From: Acidobacteriota bacterium
Lineage (GTDB): Bacteria; Acidobacteriota; Blastocatellia; Pyrinomonadales; Pyrinomonadaceae
Length of the DNA stretch: 64,000 bases
Reading direction: 5' to 3'
NCBI GenBank assembly: GCA_023389035.1
Contig: JAEWFC010000038.1
Span: forward strand, 248,001 to 312,000
The notes beneath the pieces were generated by a model. That model was not told the origin of the DNA. It worked only from the letters and a program-made list of their open reading frames with translations, and did not search any database. This document shows positions 1 to 7,536 of the stretch, in pieces. Numbering within the stretch: position 1 is the stretch's first letter; each line of letters starts with the position of its first letter. A program made the translations under genes and the position numbers.

Positions 1-450
1 TTCACCCGTCAGCAGCGATTCATCGACCGTCAGATTCGTCGATTCTAATAGCCTCGCATCGGCTGCAACGCGGTCGCCTTCATTTAAAAGCAGCACGTCA
101 CCTGGAACGACTTCCCTGCCCGGAATTCTCACTGTCGCGCCGTCGCGAATGACAAGCGCACGCGGCGAAGAAAGCCGCTTGAGCGCGTCAAGAGCAGCTT
201 CGGTCTTGCGATACTGATAAAACGTTATAAAGATGATCAGAAAGATCGAGGCAAGCAGGATCAGCCCTTCGCGAATGTCGCCGAGGATGAGATAAAGCGT
301 TCCGCAAGCGATCAGCAGCAGGAACATCGGTTCCTTTATCACTTCCGCGGCGATGCGGAAAACACTTTTTGGGCGCGCTGAGATCAGCTCATTGTAGCCA
401 TGAACCTCTAGCAACTCACCGGCTTTTTCCGAACTAAGCCCCTGTGTCAT
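1..450 (-). CDS. P-type cation-transporting ATPase, N-terminal part (truncated by window edge)
   Basis: The first 150 residues of a P-type ATPase that pumps cations across the membrane; the rest lies beyond position 1. The start ATG is at 448-450 and an in-frame TAA lies 21 bases upstream of it, which fixes the start. The N-terminus (MTQGLSSEKAGELLEVHGYN) resembles the cation-transporter N domain. Two closely spaced membrane segments follow at about residues 45-78. The actuator domain comes next, with the PGDVLLLNEGDRV box and, at the very edge, DESLLTGE carrying the TGE dephosphorylation motif. The phosphorylated Asp and the ion-binding helices are not visible, so the transported ion cannot be named; the form of the start fits the Ca2+/cation (P2-like) subfamily. 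The family assignment is secure. Confidence 0.85.
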   Translation of the reverse strand, partial: MTQGLSSEKAGELLEVHGYNELISARPKSVFRIAAEVIKEPMFLLLIACGTLYLILGDIREGLILLASIFLIIFITFYQYRKTEAALDALKRLSSPRALVIRDGATVRIPGREVVPGDVLLLNEGDRVAADARLLESTNLTVDESLLTGE

Positions 451-674
451 CTGCGGAAAGGATACCACTTACACCGTCATCAGGCTCTGGCCGCAGTTCG
501 CCTATCGCATAAAGGCTCTGGTCTTCTTACGCAAAGCCGCGGGCTCCGCAACGAAAAAGATGTGTAATGAAATCCGCTATCGGCATAGTAAGCAAGAAAC
601 CGTTGTATTTAACAGACAGTATGGTTCAAAACGCCGTCTCGTACCGCTGCTAATGAGCAAACTAGAGGAATAAG

Positions 675-1205
675 ATGACAGACATCCACAAGAAACTCGA
701 ATCGATAACTAATGTGGCGATCATCGTGGTCGCCGTCCTATTTGGGACTACGATGGCTTCGAAATATTTCGCCGTCGGCCCGGAAATCGTAAAACCGCAA
801 CCGCAGACCATCGCACCCAATACAAAGTTCAATCTCAAGGAAGCAGACTGGTCGACAACTGATCGAACTCTCGTGTTGGCTTTTTCAACCACGTGTCGCT
901 TTTGCATCGAAAGCGCAGGCTTCTATAAGAACCTGGCAGCTAAAGTAGCAACCCGTCACGACTTGAAAATGATGGTCGTCAGTCCACAGCCATTAGATGA
1001 CGTCAAGAAGTTCTTCAGTGAACGAGAGATCCAAATAAATGATTTTGTACACGCCAAGCTATCAGACATTTCAGTCAACGGGACACCAACGCTTGTGCTC
1101 GTAGATCGAGACGGACTCGTAAAAGAATCGTGGGTCGGCAGGCTGCCGCCCGACGGTGAGAAGGAGCTTTTGTCTAAGCTCTTCGATGAACAAGGTGGAT
1201 CTTAA
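675..1205 (+). CDS. Membrane-anchored thioredoxin-like protein
   Basis: A 176-residue protein with an N-terminal membrane anchor (about residues 12-28, ITNVAIIVVAVLFGTTMAS) followed by a thioredoxin-like fold outside the cytoplasm. The redox motif is STTCRFC (Cys74, Cys77), and a TlpA-type cis-Pro segment (NGTPTLVLVDRDG) lies near residue 140. Such proteins pass electrons to, or oxidise, exported proteins. A GAGG-type ribosome site precedes the ATG. The next gene, 15 bases downstream on the same strand, encodes a secreted protein with 16 cysteines, which makes that protein an attractive redox client; this pairing is inferred from position only. The CRFC pair differs from classical CGPC, so the redox potential cannot be predicted. 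Confidence 0.8.
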   Translation: MTDIHKKLESITNVAIIVVAVLFGTTMASKYFAVGPEIVKPQPQTIAPNTKFNLKEADWSTTDRTLVLAFSTTCRFCIESAGFYKNLAAKVATRHDLKMMVVSPQPLDDVKKFFSEREIQINDFVHAKLSDISVNGTPTLVLVDRDGLVKESWVGRLPPDGEKELLSKLFDEQGGS

Positions 1206-1220
1206 AAAAAAGGAGCGAAT

Positions 1221-1796
1221 ATGAAACGAATTCTGGTAAGATTCTCAATGTTGGCTGTTCTTGTTGCTACAGGAAGTTTCCTGTATTTGGAAACCCCGGC
1301 CGATGCGTCCGCAGTCGAAATGGCGTGTTGGGAGCAGGCGTACAACAAATGGATGAACTGCGACACGGCGTATTCAAATACGTTGACACAATATGACCTT
1401 TCCCCGACAACATGTGCAAATAGTGCCACGACTGCATGTACAGCCGACGCCAATACGTACTGTTTGGCGCAAGCAACCAGCCAGTGTAACGGAGACCCTG
1501 TTTGTGAAAATACAGTCTTCACGGGGTGCTATTCGGGTAGATATAATTCTTGTTATTCGGCAGCAAACACCAGCTGTATGGCCAATGCACAGACGGCCTA
1601 CAACAATCGCGGCACCGCTTATGGATCGTGTCTTGGCATTGAGGGCAACTTCGGCAATTGCATCGAACAGGTTGATGGCGGGTGCATGTTAGCTCAGGAT
1701 CGCGTAGCGACATGTGCTGCCCTATACCAAGGCATTGACAATTACGACGCTTACAGCACCTGTATCACTGCAAGCGGAATAAATCGGTGCGTCTAG
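1221..1796 (+). CDS. Secreted cysteine-ladder protein, function unknown
   Basis: A 191-residue exported protein of no family I recognise. It has a signal peptide (MKRILVRFSMLAVLVATGSF...ADAS) and an AAAGGAG ribosome site just before the ATG. The mature part holds 16 cysteines at residues 36, 47, 65, 73, 81, 89, 95, 103, 111, 119, 137, 147, 155, 165, 181 and 190. Two runs of four (65-89 and 95-119) are spaced by exactly eight residues and are flanked on each side by an 18-residue gap, which gives a symmetric ladder. It is rich in Asn, Thr, Ala and Tyr and poor in charge, as expected of a disulphide-rich extracellular protein. It directly follows the thioredoxin-like gene and probably shares its transcript. 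A cell-surface, toxin or structural role would all be guesses. Confidence 0.75.
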   Translation: MKRILVRFSMLAVLVATGSFLYLETPADASAVEMACWEQAYNKWMNCDTAYSNTLTQYDLSPTTCANSATTACTADANTYCLAQATSQCNGDPVCENTVFTGCYSGRYNSCYSAANTSCMANAQTAYNNRGTAYGSCLGIEGNFGNCIEQVDGGCMLAQDRVATCAALYQGIDNYDAYSTCITASGINRCV

Positions 1797-1814
1797 GCTG
1801 TCGGCTTCTATTGA

Positions 1815-1841
1815 ATGGGGTTAACTAAGGTTTAACCCCAT
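1815..1841 (+). terminator. 10-bp perfect hairpin between cysteine-protein gene and VWA gene
   Basis: ATGGGGTTAA and its exact reverse complement TTAACCCCAT enclose a 7-base loop. The stem lies 18 bases after the stop of the cysteine-rich gene and 14 bases before the next start codon. There is no clear T-run after it, so it could be a weak terminator or a leader hairpin affecting translation of the VWA gene. Confidence 0.45.
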
Positions 1842-1855
1842 GACTATCACTACCC

Positions 1856-2905
1856 ATGAAGAAGTATTTTACAGGCATCGTCGTACTCGTCGCACTCCTT
1901 TCAGGTACGGCTGCCTATATTCCGGGTCAAGTTAACCCGATCGAAGAGGACACTACTCCGATCAAGGTCGATACGAAGCTCGTGACAGTTCCGGTGATGG
2001 TGAGCGATCAAGGCGGAGGAAGTGCAAAAGGACTTACCAAGGAGAACTTTACCGTCATCTCGGACGGCAGGGTCCAGGATATCGATTTTTTTGCGGACGT
2101 GGACGAGCCAATGAACGTGGCTCTCGTTATCGAAGCGACCGGATGTACCTACGGAGTTCTAGAAGAAATAAAGAGGCACGCTAAGCAATTTGTGGACAAA
2201 TTGCTGATCGGCGATCGAGCCATTGTGGTTTCCTATGATGATCGCGTTTATGTTCGTGCGGAACTAACCGATGACAAGTCGGTCCTGAAACGAAGCATTG
2301 ACGACGTGCGAACGAAGATGATCACGTTTCGCGGTTCAGAGACGCCGCAGGGGTCCGACCGGCCATTATTTGCGGACGCACTTAAAAAGGTCGCTGTTGA
2401 GAAATTTTCAACTGTGCTTGGTCGAAAGGCAATCATCTTGCTGAATAACGACTGCTTCATGCAATCGCGGCCATCAGAGGTGACAGATCTACTCGCCACA
2501 TTCGCCAATTCTGATACAGCAGTTTACTCCGTATATCATCGATTGCTGCGTCCGGTACTTGATGACCTCCTTGTCTACAGCGGCGAGGAGAAGATTGCAA
2601 AACAATTGAGAAAAAAGAAAGTGCTCACCCTCGAAAATCTGTTGCTGATTCCTCGCGTCAATGATTTTGCCGTCATTTCAACAGCGACCGGTGGAAAGAT
2701 ATTCACCGCCGATCACACGGATCTAAACGTCGCATTCGAACAGATCGCTGTTGAGCTGCGAACGCAATACGTTATCGGCTTTCACGTGGACGGCGATACA
2801 GATGCTTCCTCGCGCGACATTTCCGTCACCGTGAACCGCCCGGGCCTTACCGTGCGGACAAAGCAGAATATAAAACTCGATCAGCCCGCACCGGTGGAGA
2901 AATAG
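1856..2905 (+). CDS. Secreted VWA-domain protein 1 of tandem triplet (degenerate MIDAS)
   Basis: A 349-residue protein of the VWFA-related acidobacterial type. It has a signal peptide (about residues 1-24), a short beta domain containing KVDTKLVTVPVMVSD, then a von Willebrand A fold to the C-terminus. These proteins are exported and presumed to bind partners through a metal ion. Here the metal site is altered: where DxSxS is expected, the sequence is IEATGCTYG, so the first Asp is Glu and the serines are lost. It probably cannot hold the metal in the usual way. The C-terminal segment (QYVIGFHVDGDTDASSRDIS) is identical to that of the next gene, and the DNA is identical over 99 bases. The following gene starts 2 bases after its stop. 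Its function is unknown. Confidence 0.85.
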   Translation: MKKYFTGIVVLVALLSGTAAYIPGQVNPIEEDTTPIKVDTKLVTVPVMVSDQGGGSAKGLTKENFTVISDGRVQDIDFFADVDEPMNVALVIEATGCTYGVLEEIKRHAKQFVDKLLIGDRAIVVSYDDRVYVRAELTDDKSVLKRSIDDVRTKMITFRGSETPQGSDRPLFADALKKVAVEKFSTVLGRKAIILLNNDCFMQSRPSEVTDLLATFANSDTAVYSVYHRLLRPVLDDLLVYSGEEKIAKQLRKKKVLTLENLLLIPRVNDFAVISTATGGKIFTADHTDLNVAFEQIAVELRTQYVIGFHVDGDTDASSRDISVTVNRPGLTVRTKQNIKLDQPAPVEK

Positions 2906-2906
2906 A

Positions 2907-3938
2907 TTGAATCACAGTTGGCATCGCGTATTTGATACAGGGGCCGTAACAATGCTGTCCTTTATAACCCTTTGCTTGGCCGCCTTCGCGTTTGCCCAGG
3001 TTAAACCGATCGAAGAGGACACTACTCCGATCAAGGTCGATACAACGCTCGTGACAGTTCCGGTGATGGTGAGCGATGAAAATGGGCGGAGCGTGAAAGC
3101 CCTTGATAAACGTGATTTCTCTATTGTGTCTAATGGGATAAAGCGAGAGATCGACTTCTTTGCTGACATCGAAGAACCGGTTGTTGTCGCAATAGTACTT
3201 GATACGAGTGGGAGTGTAACCAGCATTCTGGATGAACTGAAGGTGGCGGCAAAATCGATGCTTTCATCGCTTCGTCCCGTTGACCGGGCGATCGTAGCCA
3301 CGTTTGATCACAACGCTCGAATTCTACAGGCCGCAACCTCAGATACTACGCAGCTTGAAAGGGCGATCGATTCCGCAGAGGTCACTTACGATCCGGACAT
3401 TCCGTTTCGCGTGGGCAGCTTCAATGACGCGTTCGAAATCATATTCTCCGAGCATTTTTTGAGAGTTGAAGGCCGAAAGGCAGTGATCGTCTTCACCGAC
3501 TCTGGAGAGTTCGCCGAAACCGAGGAACTGACGAACCTTGTAGCGAGCGGCGATGTGCCGGTGTACCCGATTTTTTATCCGAGCGGAGCGCTGTACGAGG
3601 GCCTCATGTTTGTTAAGCAGAAAAAGCTTGCCAAAGAGGTCGGCCGAAAACGTAATCTACCGCTCGACTTGGCTTTGAAAGTCCCCGGGGTCCAGTATTT
3701 GAATTCGCTCGCTACTTTGTCCGGAGGCAGGCTTCATTCTTCCGGGGAATCCGAATTCGCTTCAGCGCTAACAAACATCATGGCGGAGATTCGAAAGCAA
3801 TACGTTATCGGCTTTCACGTGGACGGCGATACAGATGCTTCCTCGCGCGACATTTCCGTCACCGTGAACCGCCCGGGCCTTACCGTGCGGACAAAACAGA
3901 ACATCAAGCTCGAACAACCGGCACCGATCAGGAAATAA
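2907..3938 (+). CDS. Secreted VWA-domain protein 2 of tandem triplet (intact MIDAS core)
   Basis: A 343-residue exported VWA protein. The metal-site motif is LDTSGSVTS, which has the DxSxS core; the later Asp is supplied by VFTDSGE. The start used is TTG at 2907, which has a GGAG site 7 bases upstream and lines up with the ATGAATCAC start of the third copy. An alternative is ATG at 2952, from which MLSFITLCLAAFAFAQ would be a compact signal peptide. The segment after the signal peptide and the last about 35 residues are nearly identical to those of VWA protein 1, while the middle has diverged. Tight spacing on both sides (1 and 4 bases) indicates one transcript for all three. Confidence 0.85.
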   Translation: MNHSWHRVFDTGAVTMLSFITLCLAAFAFAQVKPIEEDTTPIKVDTTLVTVPVMVSDENGRSVKALDKRDFSIVSNGIKREIDFFADIEEPVVVAIVLDTSGSVTSILDELKVAAKSMLSSLRPVDRAIVATFDHNARILQAATSDTTQLERAIDSAEVTYDPDIPFRVGSFNDAFEIIFSEHFLRVEGRKAVIVFTDSGEFAETEELTNLVASGDVPVYPIFYPSGALYEGLMFVKQKKLAKEVGRKRNLPLDLALKVPGVQYLNSLATLSGGRLHSSGESEFASALTNIMAEIRKQYVIGFHVDGDTDASSRDISVTVNRPGLTVRTKQNIKLEQPAPIRK

Positions 3939-3942
3939 ACCG

Positions 3943-4953
3943 ATGAATCACAAGGCATTGCTCCTACTGTTATCTCTCGCTTTGATAACCGTCAGTACGT
4001 CGGCACAGGCCACCCCAAATTCCGGCGATCCGGAACATCTCGTCATTCCATTGGTCTTGAATGCGGTGCGGGATGGATCTGTTCCCACGCTGAAAGCCGG
4101 TGATATCGGCGTCACTCGCAAGGGCGTCGCTCAGTCTATCGAATACGTCCGCGGGCCTGAGGAGCCGATGAACCTTTTGATCATCATTGATACGCGGCCC
4201 TACGACGCAAAGGTTTCATCAGATCTGCGCGATGCAGCAATGCGGATGATAGATCGGCTTGGGAAGAATGATCAGGCAAGCGTTATCAGTTTTGACAAAA
4301 AGGTGAGGGTGCTGAGCGAATGGAGCTCGGAAAAAGGAAAGCTTCGCCGTGCGGTGAACCGAGCCGAGCCGATCGTGATCCCGATGGTCGAAGGGACGAC
4401 GATGATCTCGCACGACGTTTCTGACCTGCTAGGGCCGAATGATGGGCTCGCCAAAGCTCTGCAGGATCATATGGCAAACGCAAAGGGCCGAAAAGCGATC
4501 GTGCTGGTAACGCATGCGAACGGCCACGGCAAGGTGAGCGACCGAACGGTGCAGAACGCTCTTGCAGCAGCCGACGTTGTGGTTTATCCGGTGTTTTTTC
4601 CGTCACCAACGCTTTATCACGTTCTGATGATGCACGGAATGGGCGATGCAGCTAAGGAATACGGAACGAAGAACTCGATAACAATGGATCAGCTGATCAA
4701 GCTGCCTCCCGTGAATTATCTTGACTCGTTAGCGACCGCGACCGGCGGCAGGCTATTTGCCGCTGACAGGACCGATTTCGATGCTGCTTTCAAGCAGATC
4801 TCCGATGAGCTAAGCCGTCAATTCGTCATCGGCCTTAAAAGCGAACCGTCGGCAACCCGCCAAACCGGCGACATCTCCATGACCCTCAACCGCACCGATA
4901 TCTCGGCCCGAACAAAAAGCTCCATCCTCATAACACAACCAGCAGCGAATTAG
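3943..4953 (+). CDS. Secreted VWA-like protein 3 of tandem triplet (MIDAS lost)
   Basis: A 336-residue exported protein of the same family. The signal peptide is clear (MNHKALLLLLSLALITVSTSAQA). The position of the metal site reads IIDTRPYDAK: the first Asp is kept but both serines of DxSxS are missing, so metal-dependent binding is unlikely. The late motif VLVTHANGHG also lacks the usual TDG. The C-terminal QFVIGLKSE region corresponds to the QYVIGF segment of the other copies but has drifted. The three genes therefore show one copy with a canonical core and two with altered sites, as if their ligand or partner specificity had split. It is the last gene before a hairpin terminator and a repeat-rich spacer. 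Confidence 0.8.
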   Translation: MNHKALLLLLSLALITVSTSAQATPNSGDPEHLVIPLVLNAVRDGSVPTLKAGDIGVTRKGVAQSIEYVRGPEEPMNLLIIIDTRPYDAKVSSDLRDAAMRMIDRLGKNDQASVISFDKKVRVLSEWSSEKGKLRRAVNRAEPIVIPMVEGTTMISHDVSDLLGPNDGLAKALQDHMANAKGRKAIVLVTHANGHGKVSDRTVQNALAAADVVVYPVFFPSPTLYHVLMMHGMGDAAKEYGTKNSITMDQLIKLPPVNYLDSLATATGGRLFAADRTDFDAAFKQISDELSRQFVIGLKSEPSATRQTGDISMTLNRTDISARTKSSILITQPAAN

Positions 4954-4971
4954 TGGAAGCTGAGCGCCAAA

Positions 4972-5014
4972 TGCAGAAGCCCTTGCTCACGCGCGGGCTT
5001 CTGCACTTTGCCTT
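4972..5014 (+). terminator. Terminator after the VWA triplet
   Basis: TGCAGAAGCCC (4972-4982) pairs perfectly with GGGCTTCTGCA (4995-5005) and is followed by a pyrimidine-rich CTTTGCCTTTC. It lies 18 bases after the third VWA stop codon, as expected of a Rho-independent terminator with a weak T-run. Confidence 0.7.
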
Positions 5015-5130
5015 TCATATCGTGCAAATCGCGCATATCGCGCATAACACTCTCCGATAAACCGCGGAAACAATTCATAATTCCTCGGGACCGGTTTGCC
5101 GGCCAAGCTCTTTGATATCTCGATCGCGAC

Positions 5131-5184
5131 GCGTCACCAAAAATGCGTCACCAAAATTGCGACACCAAGAAATGGGGCACCAAA
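5131..5184. repeat. Four near-copies of a 14-16 bp direct repeat
   Basis: Copies of GCGTCACCAAAA-like sequence begin at 5131, 5145, 5159 and 5175 (third copy GCGACACCAAGA, fourth GGGCACCAAACT). The spacing is 14, 14 and 16 bases. There is no spacer diversity, so it is not a CRISPR array. Confidence 0.6.
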
Positions 5185-5325
5185 CTGTGTTCACCAGTGA
5201 CGCGCGGATCTGCGGCTTGCCGCTAATGGTTTGATCGCGGACACGACCGCGGACGCAGCCTCGGATGGCACTTTCGCCGGATCTTTGGCACGGTTTGACG
5301 AAAAATCGCGTAAAGCCCAATAAAC

Positions 5326-5368
5326 TGCGCCACCCTGCGCCAGGAGCGCCAGCGCGCAAAGTGGCGCA
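5326..5368. repeat. Inverted repeat TGCGCCAC / GTGGCGCA
   Basis: TGCGCCAC at 5326-5333 and its reverse complement at 5361-5368, with further GCGCC-type motifs between them, would fold into a GC-rich hairpin. There is no T-run on either side. Confidence 0.55.
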
Positions 5369-5410
5369 CTTATAAGTGTTTTAGGACGAAAATGGCCAAA
5401 AACGCCGATG

Positions 5411-5520
5411 TTTGTTCCACGGTGTTCCACTTGCGCGAGCGCAAATTGGAACAAAGATCGGCAAAAACGCCCATTTTTGTCCCAGCCTGTCCCAGGCGAA
5501 CGCTCTCACGTTGGGACAAA
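5411..5520. repeat. Two consecutive sister hairpins with TTTGTYCCA / TGGRACAAA arms
   Basis: The first hairpin has TTTGTTCCA (5411-5419) and TGGAACAAA (5447-5455) around an inner TTGCGC/GCGCAA stem. The second has TTTGTCCCA (5476-5484) and TGGGACAAA (5512-5520). Both carry a second half-copy of the left arm (TGTTCCA, TGTCCCA) just inside. Both units are 45 bases long, with compensating T/C and A/G changes in their arms, which suggests selection on or copying of the folded form. Confidence 0.6.
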
Positions 5521-5539
5521 CATCGCACTTTCGAGCGTT

Positions 5540-7132
5540 TTACCAATCTTCGGTATGGAATGTACCTTCGCGGTCGGTTCGCTGATATGTGTGGGCTCCG
5601 AAATAGTCGCGTTGTGCCTGGATCAGGTTTGCGGGAAGGCGTGCCGACCGGAAGGCTTCAAAATATGAGAGCCCGGACGAAAGGCACAGCGAAGGGACGC
5701 GGCTTTTGGAAAACTCGCCGATGATCGTGTGCCAGTCGCCGCTGTTTTCCGCAAGCATTTCCGAAAACTCGCTTGCCATGATCAGGTTAGGAAGATCCGG
5801 GTCTTCCAGATAAGCGGAACGGATGCGTTCAAGCAAAGCAGAACGAATGATGCAGCCGCCTCGCCAGATCTTTGCTATGTCAGGCAGGCTGAGCCCATAG
5901 CCGCGTTCTTTTGACGCGATCTGCAGCATAGACATTCCCTGCGCGTAGGTGACGATGAATGAGGAGATCAGAGTGTTCTCGAGTTGCCGCAAGGACTGCG
6001 CGCGATGCGATTCGAATGCCGATCGGACACCGGCATCCTGATCCTGCGGCGGCTGTGACGCTTTTGCATCGGAATGATCGGACTGCGAGCCTTCGATGGA
6101 AACACTGGCAACGGTTTCCGTCGCCGCTTTTTCCCGGGCGGCTTTTGGAGTGTCCTCAGGTTTGCTCGTGACGACCTCGCCGCCGGCAGATCGGCGTTCA
6201 GATCCGGCCTCAAGGCCATGGCCGAGGAGTTCCGCGATCTCGACACGAGTTTCTTTTTGGGCGGAGATCTGCCGCATTGAAACTGCGGAATCGATCGTCG
6301 GGATCGGAACTCCGAGGTCCATCGCCGCCTGCGATGTCCATTTCCCGGTTCCCTTTTGTGCGGCCTTGTCGAGAACGACCTCGACAAGAGGACGCCCGGT
6401 GTCGGCATCGACCTTATCAAGCACGTCGGCGGTTATCTCGACGAGATATGAATTGAGATCGGAGTTGTTCCAGCGGGCAAATGTCTCGGCCATTTCGCTG
6501 TAGTCCATCTTCAGCACCCGAAGCATCAGGTCGTAGGTCTCGGCGAGGATCTGCATCAGGCCGTACTCAATGCCGTTATGCACCATCTTTACAAAATGCC
6601 CCGCCGAGCCGGTTCCCATATAGGCAACGCACGGCTCGCCGTTGACCTTTGCGGCGACGCTTTCGAATATCGGAGCGACGCGGTCGTAATATTCACGCTT
6701 GCCGCTGGGCATAATGCTTGGGCCGAGTCGCGCCCCTTCTTCGCCGCCGGAAACTCCGACGCCGAGATAGCCCAATCCCTTTTCGGCAAGCAAGGCCTCG
6801 CGGCGTTCGGTATCTACGTAATGGGAATTCCCGCCATCGATAAGAAGATCGCCCTCATCCAAAAGAGGGATGAGATCGGCGATCACAGCATCGACGATCG
6901 TCCCGGCAGGCACGAGCAGCATTATCGAACGCGGCGATTCGAGCTTCGCGACCATGTCCGCGAGTGTCTCGGCCGCAGCTACGTTCCATTCTTTTCCTTC
7001 GTCGATCAGCAGCCTGCGCTTTTCAGCGTCGATATCGAACCCGACGCAGCTAAAACCGCTGTCAGCTACATTGAGCAGAAAGTTGCGGCCCATAGTCCCG
7101 AGCCCGACCATTCCGAATTTTGCGTTCGACAT
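5540..7132 (-). CDS. gnd: 6-phosphogluconate dehydrogenase (decarboxylating) with internal insert
   Basis: The enzyme converts 6-phosphogluconate to ribulose 5-phosphate and CO2 with NADP+ in the oxidative pentose phosphate pathway. Visible are the dinucleotide fold (GLGTMGRNFLL), the substrate motif LGVGVSGGEEGARLGPSIMP, the catalytic GHFVKMVHNGIEYG (Lys182, His185), and the C-terminal signature NLIQAQRDYFGAHTYQR. At 530 residues it is longer than the usual roughly 470-480. The extra length is a low-complexity Ala/Ser/Gln/Glu-rich stretch at about residues 305-375, inserted between the two halves of the helical domain (after ETRVEIAELLG and before LENTLISSFIVTYAQG). The frame is intact through it. 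The next gene downstream of the shared promoter side (7136-7474) ends 3 bases before the gnd start, so the two form an operon. Confidence 0.95.
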   Translation of the reverse strand: MSNAKFGMVGLGTMGRNFLLNVADSGFSCVGFDIDAEKRRLLIDEGKEWNVAAAETLADMVAKLESPRSIMLLVPAGTIVDAVIADLIPLLDEGDLLIDGGNSHYVDTERREALLAEKGLGYLGVGVSGGEEGARLGPSIMPSGKREYYDRVAPIFESVAAKVNGEPCVAYMGTGSAGHFVKMVHNGIEYGLMQILAETYDLMLRVLKMDYSEMAETFARWNNSDLNSYLVEITADVLDKVDADTGRPLVEVVLDKAAQKGTGKWTSQAAMDLGVPIPTIDSAVSMRQISAQKETRVEIAELLGHGLEAGSERRSAGGEVVTSKPEDTPKAAREKAATETVASVSIEGSQSDHSDAKASQPPQDQDAGVRSAFESHRAQSLRQLENTLISSFIVTYAQGMSMLQIASKERGYGLSLPDIAKIWRGGCIIRSALLERIRSAYLEDPDLPNLIMASEFSEMLAENSGDWHTIIGEFSKSRVPSLCLSSGLSYFEAFRSARLPANLIQAQRDYFGAHTYQRTDREGTFHTEDW

Positions 7133-7135
7133 AGT

Positions 7136-7474
7136 TCAGTGCCCCTTGCGTTTCAGATATGTGCTCTTCAGAGTTTCTTCGATGCGGGTGTGAAGCTCGG
7201 TGGTTCCGGTCGGATTCTTTTGGGATTCGTCGATGACGTATTTTCCGCATTTGCCGCAAAGAAAATATGCGATCAATACGCCGTGCTCGCGAAAGATGAA
7301 AGCGTTTACGGAAACCGCCTTTTTCTTCTTATATTTGACGAGGTCGATCTCTTTCCCGCAGCCCGGACAGCCATCGCCGGTGTGAACCCAACGCGATTTG
7401 ATCGCAGAGCCGAATTGCCGTCGCGCCTGTTGAAAGATCATCTCTAAAACGTTCTCAAAATCGGTGTAGGCCAT
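7136..7474 (-). CDS. Small zinc-ribbon-like protein upstream of gnd
   Basis: A 112-residue protein of no family I can name. Two cysteine pairs, CPGC near residue 36 and CGKC near residue 73, about 37 residues apart, look like the knuckles of a zinc ribbon. A basic KYKKKKA stretch lies between them, and the N-terminus is helical. It has no signal peptide or membrane segment, so it is probably cytoplasmic. Its stop is 3 bases before the gnd start codon, implying co-transcription and perhaps translational coupling. A nucleic-acid or protein-binding role is plausible but unproven. Confidence 0.7.
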   Translation of the reverse strand: MAYTDFENVLEMIFQQARRQFGSAIKSRWVHTGDGCPGCGKEIDLVKYKKKKAVSVNAFIFREHGVLIAYFLCGKCGKYVIDESQKNPTGTTELHTRIEETLKSTYLKRKGH

Positions 7475-7536
7475 GATTAGATTAAAGGGGTTTTGCCCGA
7501 ATAATTTACTAGTTATAAACTTTCTTCAATTGCCAT

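Larger units (their letters stand above)
5015..5539. other. Non-coding spacer rich in short repeats and hairpins
   Basis: Between the VWA triplet and gnd there are over 500 bases in which I see no credible gene: open frames exist on both strands but have no ribosome site and no protein-like composition. The stretch holds short direct repeats and three strong inverted repeats, listed separately. It resembles a decayed or mobile non-coding repeat element rather than a promoter region, since the flanking genes converge on it. Confidence 0.6.

Noticed and set aside
5131..5184. Regularly spaced direct repeats considered as a CRISPR array
   Set aside because: Repeat units abut with no unique spacers, units are degenerate, and there are no cas genes.
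6578..7447. 289-codon open frame on the plus strand opposite gnd and the zinc-ribbon gene
   Set aside because: It is the antisense shadow of two well-supported genes; gnd motifs on the other strand are conserved and the plus-strand product has no recognisable features.
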